NCBI GenBank assembly: GCA_934129885.1
Contig: CAKOWU010000004.1
Location: 1 to 64,000 of the forward strand
Length of the DNA stretch: 64,000 nucleotides
Origin: an uncultured Bacilli bacterium
Lineage (GTDB): Bacteria; Bacillota_I; Bacilli_A; RF39; UBA660
Reading direction: 5' to 3'
In this document: one piece after another, positions 18,082 to 25,769 of the stretch
Layout of the letters: every line of letters begins with the position of its first letter
How positions within the stretch are numbered: the stretch's first letter is position 1
Translations under genes and position numbers: made by a program
The notes under the pieces: model-generated
What the model was told of the DNA's origin: nothing
Database searches by the model: none
What the model saw: the letters and a program-made list of their open reading frames with translations, nothing else

Positions 18082-19060
18082 AAATCCAGAAGAACTAATC
18101 AAAAAAATTGATAAAAGAATTGCCGAGCTAGAAGCCAAAGAAAAAGGTAAAGATAACCCAAAAGAAGAAAGCCTAGAAAACGAAACAACCGCAAAAGTCA
18201 TGGAAATGATCGAGACCATTAAAGCCGAAAACCTAGAAATTAGTCTTCAAAAACTAAATAACCTAATCGGCCTTACTGAAGTTAAAGAAGAAGTAAATAA
18301 ACTAACAAACTACTTAAAGTTTTGTAAAAGAATAAAAGGAAAATCATCACTAGATAGGCTAAACCTAAATATGATTTTTAAAGGAAGCCCAGGAACTGGT
18401 AAAACCACAGTCGCAAGAATAATCGCTGGTATCTTATATAACCTAGGTTACCTTGAAAGCAAAGCCTTTATCGAAACAACACCTAGAGACTTTATAGGAG
18501 AATATATAGGACACACAAGCATCAAATCAAAAAAATTAATAGATAAATATAAAGGTGGCGTCATATTCGTAGATGAAGCCTACGGTTTCGTTCATGAAGA
18601 AGGGGAGTACAACTTTGCTGATGAAGCCATAGTAGAAATTATAAAAGAAATGGAAACCAAAGAAACAGTATTTATCTTCTCTGGTTATCCCAAAGATATG
18701 GATAGATTTATTGAACTAAATTCTGGAATAAAATCTAGAGTAGGGTATCATATTGATTTTAAAGACTATACAGAAGAAGAACTTTCAGAAATATTTAAAT
18801 TCAAACTAACAAAATCAAATTTTCAAATTACGGAAGACGCCTATGAAAACATAAAAAATATTATAAAAATAAAAAAGCAAGAAAAAAACTTTGGTAATGG
18901 ACGTATGATAGATAATTTGTATGACGAAGTATTACTAGAACACGCATCTCTTAATTATGATAACAAAAACGAAAGTGAACTATTAATAATGAAAAACGAA
19001 AGTGTCGGTGTCGTCATGACTAGAGCACAACAAAAGCAAAGAAGGGGATATTTTGAGTAA
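18071..19060 (+). CDS. CbxX/SpoVK-type AAA+ ATPase
   Basis: 329 residues. A charged N-terminal helical segment (1-55) is followed by an AAA+ core: NNLIGLTEVKEEV, Walker A GSPGTGKT (105-112), Walker B GGVIFVDEAYGF, sensor-1-like IFSGYPKDMDRFIELNSG and the arginine-finger region SRVGYHIDFKDYT. These features are typical of the CbxX/CfqX-SpoVK subfamily. The GTG start at 18071 has an AAAGGAAGAG site and sits inside the end of the small upstream gene. The last 8 bp overlap the ClpP-like gene. The gene order suggests the ATPase works with the protease, although CbxX-type ATPases are not known ClpP unfoldases. There is no recognisable ClpP-docking IGF loop. Confidence 0.85.
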   Translation: MNIENPEELIKKIDKRIAELEAKEKGKDNPKEESLENETTAKVMEMIETIKAENLEISLQKLNNLIGLTEVKEEVNKLTNYLKFCKRIKGKSSLDRLNLNMIFKGSPGTGKTTVARIIAGILYNLGYLESKAFIETTPRDFIGEYIGHTSIKSKKLIDKYKGGVIFVDEAYGFVHEEGEYNFADEAIVEIIKEMETKETVFIFSGYPKDMDRFIELNSGIKSRVGYHIDFKDYTEEELSEIFKFKLTKSNFQITEDAYENIKNIIKIKKQEKNFGNGRMIDNLYDEVLLEHASLNYDNKNESELLIMKNESVGVVMTRAQQKQRRGYFE

Positions 19061-19592
19061 TGTAATTGTAAACAACATATATGATAAACTCGTAGAAGAT
19101 AGAATTATATTTATTAGAGGAGAAATCAATAACGCTACCGCAAGCGAAGTTGTTGCAAATCTTTTATACTTAGACTTTATCAGCAATGATGACATAACTA
19201 TATACATAAACTCACCAGGCGGACTTGTTACCGGTGGACTTATGATATACGACACCATAAAATATCTAAAATCAGATGTTTCCACCGTTGGTATTGGTTT
19301 GTCCGCATCAATCGCCGGAATAATACTCGCATCTGGTACCAAAGGCAAAAGAAAAATCTTACCTCACGGCAAAGTCATGTTTCATGAAATATCTACAGAT
19401 ACTAGTGGTAAACTAACAGATATCCTGCTAGCCACCAAAGAAGCAAAAAAAACAAACGATATTTTATTAGATATCATTGCTAAAAACAGTGTCATAAAAA
19501 AAAGTGAACTAAAACAAAGACTTACAACTGATTTCTATATGGATTGACACGAAGCACTAAAATATGGTATTGTAGACAAAATTGTCGAATAA
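19053..19592 (+). pseudogene. ClpP-like serine protease with an in-frame TGA near the C-terminus
   Basis: Starts at TTG 19053 behind a GGGG ribosome site and overlaps the AAA gene by 8 bp. The ClpP fold is clear: YINSPGG, GIGLSASIAGIILASGTKGKR with catalytic Ser ~86, KVMFHEIS with His ~111, and TTDFYMD with the triad Asp ~160. The frame meets TGA at 19545-19547, but continues as HEALKYGIVDKIVE and then TAA, exactly the expected ClpP C-terminal helix. So either the last ~15 residues are lost, the stop is read through (TGA followed by C is a leaky context), or the base is an error. All triad residues precede the stop. It is probably an accessory ClpP-like protease, not the housekeeping one. Confidence 0.75.
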
Positions 19593-19624
19593 AAAAGGAC
19601 TGCATACCTTTACGCAGCCTTTTT
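19591..19624. terminator. Bidirectional terminator overlapping the AraC-like gene's 3' end
   Basis: AAAAAAGGACTGC pairs with GCAGCCTTTTT (one bulge). The stem overlaps the last codons of the minus-strand gene. Confidence 0.7.
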
Positions 19625-20131
19625 AACTCCCCGAGATCCATCTTGCAATTGATATACCTTCGGTCTTTCTAATGGTTCAGCCGAAGGAATAGTTAAATCA
19701 CCATTAGTATTCATTAAATATTCTTTATATTCATTTATTTGAACCAAAATATCTTTAAGTAAAGCAAGATCCTGAGTATCATTCGTTTTTCCTGCTAAAT
19801 TAATTAAGGAAGAAAAAAGCGTTCTAAATTTAGAAGGTGATATCCCAATAACGTTTTTAAACTTGTTTGAGTATTGTTCCAAACCATTAAAATGGTTATT
19901 AAGTGCAATATATAAAATAGTCTCTTTAGTGAAAATAAGCGGATCTATAGAGTTATATACTCGGCACTCATTAACAAAACTAACTGGAGTAAGACCAGTA
20001 TACTCTTTAAACTGCCTAATCAAATAAAACTTGTTGTAATGAAAAATCTCTTCAAGTTCATCAGAACTAACATTCCTATCTATATTGTCAAGTAAATACA
20101 TACAAATCTGTTGCATTAGTAACCTATCCAT
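19610..20131 (-). CDS. AraC-family helix-turn-helix regulator
   Basis: About 173 residues. The N-terminal half is an AraC-type double HTH: helix 1 LLDNIDRNVSSDELEEIFHYNKFYLIRQFKEYTGLTPVSFVNECRV, then ALNNHFNGLEQYSNKFKNVIGISPSKFR. It lacks the usual ligand-binding domain before the HTH and instead has a ~70-residue C-terminal helical tail. ATG 20131 is preceded by a G-rich site; an in-frame GTG at 20149 is possible. It is divergent from the ABC exporter at 20212, a likely target. Confidence 0.75.
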   Translation of the reverse strand: MDRLLMQQICMYLLDNIDRNVSSDELEEIFHYNKFYLIRQFKEYTGLTPVSFVNECRVYNSIDPLIFTKETILYIALNNHFNGLEQYSNKFKNVIGISPSKFRTLFSSLINLAGKTNDTQDLALLKDILVQINEYKEYLMNTNGDLTIPSAEPLERPKVYQLQDGSRGVKKAA

Positions 20132-20153
20132 AAAACCCCCACCACTCACCTAA

Positions 20154-20182
20154 AATATACTACATAAAAAAATTATTGTCAA
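20154..20182 (-). promoter_or_regulatory. Promoter of the AraC-like gene
   Basis: On the minus strand TTGACA (20182-20177), 17-bp spacer, TATATT (20159-20154). Confidence 0.6.
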
Positions 20183-20211
20183 ATTAGTAATAAGAAGTAA
20201 GGAGTGAAAAC

Positions 20212-21942
20212 ATGAAAGAAACAATAAAAAATTTAAACTTCGCCTGGAAATATGCGAAAGGACAAAAGAAAAACATTATCTTATACTTAATTCTTAATGT
20301 TCTTTTAATGATAATTAGTATAATTGTACCAATAATAAGTGCCCAAATAATTATTCATCTGACAAATAGTGAACTCACTAGACTTTTTTATCTGGCACTA
20401 GTCCTATTAATCGTTGAAATAACAAGAAACATTATAAGAACATTTGCTACCAAAAATGTTCAAATAATATATAGAGAAGCATTTACTAAAATTCAAACCA
20501 GTTTAGGTAGTGAAATTTTAAAAATAAATAATCAAACTTTAAATAAACATGGCAGTGGTCTATTTATTCAGCGTCTTAACGTAGATACAAGTAGAATTTC
20601 CGACGTGTTTGGCAATTTAATTTGGTACCTATTACAAATAATGACCAGTATAGGTATATTCGGCGCAATATTCATTATAAATAAAGTTATGTGTCTTTGT
20701 ATAATTATTATGGTTTTAGTTATTTACTTAATAGAGAAAAAAGAAATAAATACTTATAACGAAAATGATAAAGAATATAGAAAAGAAGCCGAAAAGATAT
20801 CAGGCTTTACAAGCGAACTAGTAAGAGGTGCTACCGATATAAAAATGCTCAGTGCTGAAAATAGTTTTGTAAGTGCGCTAAATCATAAAATGAGAACATT
20901 TAACCAAAAAAAATATAAAATGCAAATGACCGAAAGAAAATACGAATTTCTAACCAGTAGCGTACGTGATTTAAACCTATTTGTACTTTTAATACTTTTT
21001 GTATTTATGATTTCTAACGGTTATCTAACTGTGGCATCTGCTCTTGTTATTTATAACTATTTCCCAGAAACAACTAACGTCGCTACAAATATCGGTTATA
21101 TGCTTAAATGTTTAAAAGACTTTAACCTTTCATCATCTAGAATAATAGAAATATTTAATAGTAAAGAATTTGAAAAAGAAAAATTTGGTACTAAACATTT
21201 AAACCATGTTGACGGTAAATTTGAATTTAAAAAGGTAGACTTCTCATTTGGAGAAAGCAAGGTGCTTAATAACCTAAATTTCAAAGTAAACCCTAATGAA
21301 ACAGTCGCTTTTGTCGGTAAATCTGGTGCCGGTAAAACAACAATATTTAATCTTTTGTGTAAAATGTATGATGCAGATAAAGGTGAAATACTAATAGACG
21401 GTATTAACATAAACGAACTTGATAGAAAATCAGTACGAGATAACATTACAATAATTTCTCAAAATCCATATATATTTAACCTTTCGATAAGAGAAAATCT
21501 AAAATTAGTTAAAGAAGATTTAACCGAAGAAGAAATGATCGAGGCTTGCCATTTAGCCTGTTTAGATGAATTTATAAATAATCAAAAAGATAAATACGAT
21601 ACCGTAGTAGGAGAGGGCGGAGTAACCTTATCTGGTGGTCAAAGACAAAGGCTTGCTATTGCTAGAGCCCTCGTACAAAAGACAGAAATAATTCTCTTTG
21701 ACGAAGCTACCAGTAGCCTAGACAACGAAACTCAAAAAGAAATAAGTCAGGCTATAAATAACCTAAAAGGAGAATATACCATTTTAATAATCGCTCATAG
21801 ACTGTCAACCATAATAAATAGTGATAGAATACTAGTTGTAAATAATGGCCAAATAGAGGCCAGTGGTACCCACGAAGAACTGCTAAAACAAAGTGTCTTT
21901 TATAGAAAACTTTATAATACCGAATTAGAACAAAAAAAGTAG
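20212..21942 (+). CDS. ABC-type exporter, fused membrane and ATPase domains
   Basis: 576 residues: six predicted membrane helices in residues 20-300, then a nucleotide-binding domain. It has Walker A VGKSGAGKTT (~residue 370), the Q-loop region ISQNPYIF, signature LSGGQRQRLAIARA, Walker B IILFDEATSSLD and the switch His in IIAHRLSTI. This is the MdlB/MsbA-like half-transporter layout, which exports drugs, lipids or peptides as a dimer. No peptidase domain is present. AAGGAG ribosome site 7 bases before the ATG. Divergent from the AraC-like regulator. Substrate unknown. Confidence 0.9.
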   Translation: MKETIKNLNFAWKYAKGQKKNIILYLILNVLLMIISIIVPIISAQIIIHLTNSELTRLFYLALVLLIVEITRNIIRTFATKNVQIIYREAFTKIQTSLGSEILKINNQTLNKHGSGLFIQRLNVDTSRISDVFGNLIWYLLQIMTSIGIFGAIFIINKVMCLCIIIMVLVIYLIEKKEINTYNENDKEYRKEAEKISGFTSELVRGATDIKMLSAENSFVSALNHKMRTFNQKKYKMQMTERKYEFLTSSVRDLNLFVLLILFVFMISNGYLTVASALVIYNYFPETTNVATNIGYMLKCLKDFNLSSSRIIEIFNSKEFEKEKFGTKHLNHVDGKFEFKKVDFSFGESKVLNNLNFKVNPNETVAFVGKSGAGKTTIFNLLCKMYDADKGEILIDGININELDRKSVRDNITIISQNPYIFNLSIRENLKLVKEDLTEEEMIEACHLACLDEFINNQKDKYDTVVGEGGVTLSGGQRQRLAIARALVQKTEIILFDEATSSLDNETQKEISQAINNLKGEYTILIIAHRLSTIINSDRILVVNNGQIEASGTHEELLKQSVFYRKLYNTELEQKK

Positions 21943-21975
21943 AAGATACCTCCAAAAGGGTTTTCTACTTTTTAA
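21934..21975. terminator. Bidirectional terminator after the ABC exporter
   Basis: AAAAAGTAGAA (21934-21944) and TTCTACTTTTT (21963-21973) form a stem that serves this gene and the convergent one at 21987. Confidence 0.75.
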
Positions 21976-21986
21976 GTATATATTAT

Positions 21987-23054
21987 TTATCTATATTTTA
22001 TTGTCTTCCTTAATGTAGGACCTTGCTCGCTTGAATTATTATTCGTGTTCTCATCAGATTCTTCGTCAATTTCTGCCTTATCAAACGTCTTGTCATAGTC
22101 ATAACGTGCTTGCTTAATCTCTTGGATAGCATTTTCTAAACATTCAAGTTCCTGCTCACTAAATATAACCTGCGGATACACAGAAAAAGTATATTTTCTA
22201 GCACTATCTTCTGGTAGTTCTTCCATAATACTACCCATAACCTCTAAATGCTCTTTTTTATTTGCATCTCTATTTAAATTAGGGATCCCTATAATTGCGA
22301 CATATTCATTATTTAATTTTCCTGTAATATATCCAAATTTAACTTCTTTGCCATGAGTTTTAACTGTAAGTGCATCATTAAGTTTTTCAATTTCATTTAC
22401 TGTATATCCAAGAGGTAATAGTTCCTCATGACGAATATGTATCTTTCTTATATTACTACTATTCGCATCATTGGCTTCATACGTAATAACTTCTGGTTCA
22501 ACTTGAACATCACTCTTATCGTTATTGTTCGCAGCAATTTCTTCCGCATTCTTACTATCCGTATCCTCATTTATATTAACTTTCGCATCGCTTTGAATAT
22601 TTTCATAGATAAAACTTTCATCTCTATTGTAAGAAACATCATCGTGATTTAAAGCCGTCGTAATCGCTCCAACGTATATAAGTGCATCAATTTGGCTTTT
22701 TAGTGACACAAACTTGTGCATCTCCTCACGACTCATGGGAATAAGTGCCTTGTTAAATTCTGGACTTTTCATCATCTTCCTTTTCATATTTGCTCTATGT
22801 ACGCACGCACCTAGTAAATTTACAATAGGAATAAATGTTATAACAGCTCCTAAAAACTTCTTAACATCATTTGCCTTGCTAACCTTAAATTCAGCTATCT
22901 TTTGCTTTTCAAAATACTTATCCAAAAGCCTTTTGTCATACTTATATCCTTTGCTTGCAATATTCGTTAAACAGTCATACTTAGCGTTCATCTTTAAGGC
23001 TGCAGAAAAAATAACACTCGCAATTTCCATCGCAAGCCCCAATACTATATTCAT
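21987..23054 (-). CDS. Hypothetical membrane-associated protein, about 355 residues
   Basis: Family not recognised. From the ATG at 23054 (GGGGGAGG ribosome site) the product begins with a hydrophobic segment MNIVLGLAMEIASVIFSAAL and has a second at FLGAVITFIPIVNLLGACV (~70-90). An acidic Asn/Asp-rich linker (~residues 165-215) leads to a folded C-terminal domain (PLGYTVNEIEKLNDAL...YVAIIGIPNLN). It ends in an acidic, Asn-rich tail. An 8-bp hairpin (23067-23084) lies against the ribosome site. No operon partner. Confidence 0.65.
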   Translation of the reverse strand: MNIVLGLAMEIASVIFSAALKMNAKYDCLTNIASKGYKYDKRLLDKYFEKQKIAEFKVSKANDVKKFLGAVITFIPIVNLLGACVHRANMKRKMMKSPEFNKALIPMSREEMHKFVSLKSQIDALIYVGAITTALNHDDVSYNRDESFIYENIQSDAKVNINEDTDSKNAEEIAANNNDKSDVQVEPEVITYEANDANSSNIRKIHIRHEELLPLGYTVNEIEKLNDALTVKTHGKEVKFGYITGKLNNEYVAIIGIPNLNRDANKKEHLEVMGSIMEELPEDSARKYTFSVYPQVIFSEQELECLENAIQEIKQARYDYDKTFDKAEIDEESDENTNNNSSEQGPTLRKTIKYR

Positions 23055-23066
23055 ACAAAATCCTCC

Positions 23067-23084
23067 CCCAGCAAAATTGCTAGG
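23067..23084 (-). promoter_or_regulatory. Hairpin overlapping a ribosome-binding site
   Basis: On the minus strand CCTAGCAA and TTGCTGGG pair (8 bp, one G-U, 2-base loop) immediately before the GGAGG site of the 21987-23054 gene. It could tune translation. Confidence 0.35.
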
Positions 23085-23159
23085 AAATATAATAACACAT
23101 TTTAAAATAAAAAGCAAATTTTGATAAAAAAATTAAATTTCTTCTTTATATAATATTAA

Positions 23160-23417
23160 TTACTTCCTTATATATTCATAAATATCTTCTACATCTGCAT
23201 TCAAATATCCGCACCACTTATCAATAAGCAAAATGTCTATTTGCTGAGCCATCCCATTCGCATGTTTCTTTATAGTCTTAAAATCCGTATCCGTCTCCAG
23301 CATAAACTTATTAATACTAATACCTTTATCCTTAAGCACTTTACCAAGTTTAAATAAACAATACCCGTTAGGCAAATCAACCCTAACAACTTCCTTTGAA
23401 ACACCTTTTATCTGCAT
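23160..23417 (-). CDS. Small Cro/C1-type HTH protein
   Basis: 85 residues. KLGKVLKDKGISINKFMLETDTDFKTIKKHANG has the spacing of a Cro/C1 HTH (HTH_26-like), and the end (LLIDKWCGYLNADVEDIYEYI) is the usual fifth helix of small Xre regulators. It is next to, but divergent from, the frameshifted surface gene at 23558, which it may regulate. Confidence 0.7.
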   Translation of the reverse strand: MQIKGVSKEVVRVDLPNGYCLFKLGKVLKDKGISINKFMLETDTDFKTIKKHANGMAQQIDILLIDKWCGYLNADVEDIYEYIRK

Positions 23418-23557
23418 ATATTCATCACCAAAATAATTTTACAAATAATATAGGGTTATTGACTATTGGGTAATGTTCTTATATTATGAAGCCATAAAAA
23501 CATAAAACGTAAATAAAAATCACATTTTAAAGGTACAACTCAAAGGAGAAGAGTAAA

Positions 23558-24570
23558 ATGAAAAAAATAAAAAGACATAGAAGGCATAAAAAAAGCTATA
23601 TCTTAGTGTTTTCAGTACTTTGTGTCTTTTTTTGCTTGCGTCCGCCTATGCAGCCTTCACCGCAAACGTAAATATAACTGTTAAAGGTAACATCTCCAAC
23701 ATAACCGGTTATGAAATGCTAAGAAATAAATGCCAAAGTGCAAATAGCGACAACATATATAAAGACCCCTACGAAAACGAAAGATGCATATATAAAGGAA
23801 ACGCCCCAAATAATTACTTTATATTTAATAATGAACCTTGGCGTATCATTGCCCTAGAACAAGACGGTACCATTAAAATCATAAAAAATACATCAGCCAC
23901 CACCACAGTCAACTTTGACGATCGAAAAACAAATAGGTATAATGCTTCCGGCTGGTGTACCGATAAAAATGGCGGTAACATTTATGGTAGTTCAAACAAT
24001 ATCAAAGATAGTATCGGTAATAAAATAGACCATTTTGTAGTAGGTGGTGAAAATATTGCCTTGCCAAACGTAGACTCGCTAGCTAAAGATTACCTAAATT
24101 CTACTGGCATCTATAGCACATCCGGCTGGTATAACAGCATAGATACTAACGATAAAGCCCTAATTGTAGAACATGATTTTAAAGTAGGACCCATTAATAC
24201 CAGTGTAGGCAACGCAGTAGCTATCAGCGATCTTTCTCTTGATGACATCATAGCCATGGAAAAAACATACCTATGGAGTGGGAAAGTCGGTCTAATAAAC
24301 CCAAGCGGCTACCAAAAATCACTAATAAATGGTACAACATACCTCAACATTGAAACAGAAGGTGCCACAAATCACTATTGGTACTGGGGCATAAACCCAA
24401 TTACAAATGATCGTGGTGCCACCGTATCAGCCAATTTCGGCATAAGACATGGGTACGTTTATTACGGCACAGGTTCCACCGTCGGCCTAGTTCCCGTAGT
24501 CTTCTTAAACGGAAATATCTACCTCACTGGAAAAGGCTCCAACGACAGCCCCTATATAATAAGAAAATAA
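23558..24570 (+). pseudogene. Signal-anchored surface protein, frameshifted at a T7 tract (possibly phase-variable)
   Basis: ATG 23558 follows AAAGGAGAAG and opens a basic leader plus hydrophobic segment (KKIKRHRRHKKSYILVFSVL). The frame breaks at seven T residues (23627-23633). One extra T would give a continuous signal anchor ending LLASAYAAFTANVNITVKG, and the main frame then runs to TAA at 24570. The body has a DUF6273-like domain (RCIYKGNAPNNYFIFNNEPWRIIALEQDG; VPVVFLNGNIYLTGKGS) like the BspA-type protein at the window start. As written the frame is OFF. Homopolymer slippage, pseudogene or sequence error are all possible. Confidence 0.7.
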
Positions 24571-25002
24571 ATGTGACTCCAAACCAGTGTTCTTAAATCT
24601 TTCCAAAAAATCATAGACACGATACTAATAATGTATGGCGTGATTAGGTCGTGTCTCACCATATATTTGCTTTAACCACACCAAAATCCAAAGCATCCTA
24701 AATTTAAAATAAATATCCAAAAGGAACTCCGCAAAATAAAAAGCCTAAATACGATTATAACTTCGCAGTTAAGTCCTATCACTCGAAAAATATGCAAAAA
24801 ATCAAACCAGAAAGAATAGTGTTCGCTATTAAATAAAATGATGTCTAAAAAAACTATCGGTAACTGGTAGAACACAATAGGTGTGTAGGTATAAAGAACC
24901 CCATCACACTACCAGATAAAATATCATAATCTAATATCAGTTTTAATATAAATGTGCCAGTGTCTTGTTCCAAAACAAAAATTTAAATTTTTTCAAAAAA
25001 AA
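24571..25002. other. Intergenic region between the surface gene and comEA
   Basis: No credible gene. It contains an 8-bp inverted repeat (AGACACGA 24615-24622 / TCGTGTCT 24649-24656), probably the surface gene's 3' structure. The rest shows nothing I recognise. Confidence 0.4.
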
Positions 25003-25043
25003 GAAGTAAAATGTCCCACTCGCGTTGTATATTACTAGTGAGG
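25003..25043 (+). promoter_or_regulatory. Conserved 41-bp upstream element, copy A (comEA)
   Basis: Matches 45527-45567 in 36 of 41 positions, including an exact core GTTGTATATTACTAGTGAGG. The copy ends at the comEA ribosome site, so it is likely a promoter or operator. The TGTATATT could serve as an extended -10, but no standard -35 is visible. Confidence 0.55.
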
Positions 25044-25769
25044 AGGGATATTATCAAAAATATAATATTGAAATATAAAATACCAATCATCATATTGGTT
25101 GCCCTAGCGGGCTTAATAATAGCCAGTTTTTATACTACAAAAACAAACGAAGAAAGTGAGGTGATAATCGAAAATGAAACTAAAACCCCAAAACAAAAAG
25201 TGGCTACTGACAAAATCAAAGTAGATATCAAAGGTGAAGTAATAAATGCAGGAGTTTATGAACTAAAAACAGGTTCCAGAGTTATGGATCTAGTAGAAAA
25301 AGCCGGCGGTTTAACCGAAAACGCTAACACCGAACTTATAAACCTAAGTAAAAAAATAAAAGACGAAAATGTCGTAATAATCTATTCCAAAAAACAAGTT
25401 GAAACGATTAAAGCAAATAGTAAGCAAAAAACCTCATTCAAAGAAATATGCGACTGTCCAGACGTAAACGATGCTTGCATAAAAGAAGAAGACGTTGTTG
25501 CAAATACTGCAAAAAAAGAAAATAAATCCTCATCATCAAAAATCACCAAAGAAAGTGCTAGCGCCGAAACTACCACTGGTAAAATCAACATAAACACAGC
25601 TAGTAGCGAAGAACTAGAAACGCTAAACGGAATAGGGCAGACTAGAGCATCCGCCATCATCGAATATCGTGAAAAAAACGGTAACTTCAGCACCATAGAA
25701 GATATCAAAAACGTCCAAGGCATTGGAACCGCCCTATATGACAAAATCAAAGATAACATTACTGTTTAG
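25038..25769 (+). CDS. comEA: Competence protein ComEA
   Basis: DNA receptor of the uptake machinery. There is one N-terminal membrane anchor (IPIIILVALAGLIIASFY), a SLBB-like domain (VDIKGEVINAGVYELKTGSRVMDLVEKAGGL) and a Ser/Lys linker with three Cys. The C-terminal helix-hairpin-helix pair is ININTASSEELETLNGIGQTRASAIIEYREKNG...VQGIGTALYDKI. The start is uncertain: AGGAGGG (25041-25047) is followed by ATT and ATC in frame, not ATG. GTG 25038 and ATG 25011 lie upstream of the ribosome site, TTG 25068 is far downstream. Overlaps comEC by 32 bp. Confidence 0.9.
   Translation: MRRDIIKNIILKYKIPIIILVALAGLIIASFYTTKTNEESEVIIENETKTPKQKVATDKIKVDIKGEVINAGVYELKTGSRVMDLVEKAGGLTENANTELINLSKKIKDENVVIIYSKKQVETIKANSKQKTSFKEICDCPDVNDACIKEEDVVANTAKKENKSSSSKITKESASAETTTGKININTASSEELETLNGIGQTRASAIIEYREKNGNFSTIEDIKNVQGIGTALYDKIKDNITV

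Noticed and set aside
19545..19547. Genome-wide use of TGA as tryptophan (Mycoplasma code)
   Set aside because: Several intact genes end in TGA with no homology beyond it (gpmI at 5303, the small gene at 18079, the 33436 gene at 34102, the desulfurase at 60835). Trp is written TGG throughout, so the standard code holds.
24672..24875. Possible 67-residue minus-strand gene in the comEA upstream region
   Set aside because: Phe/Ile-rich sequence with no ribosome site, no promoter and no family resemblance.
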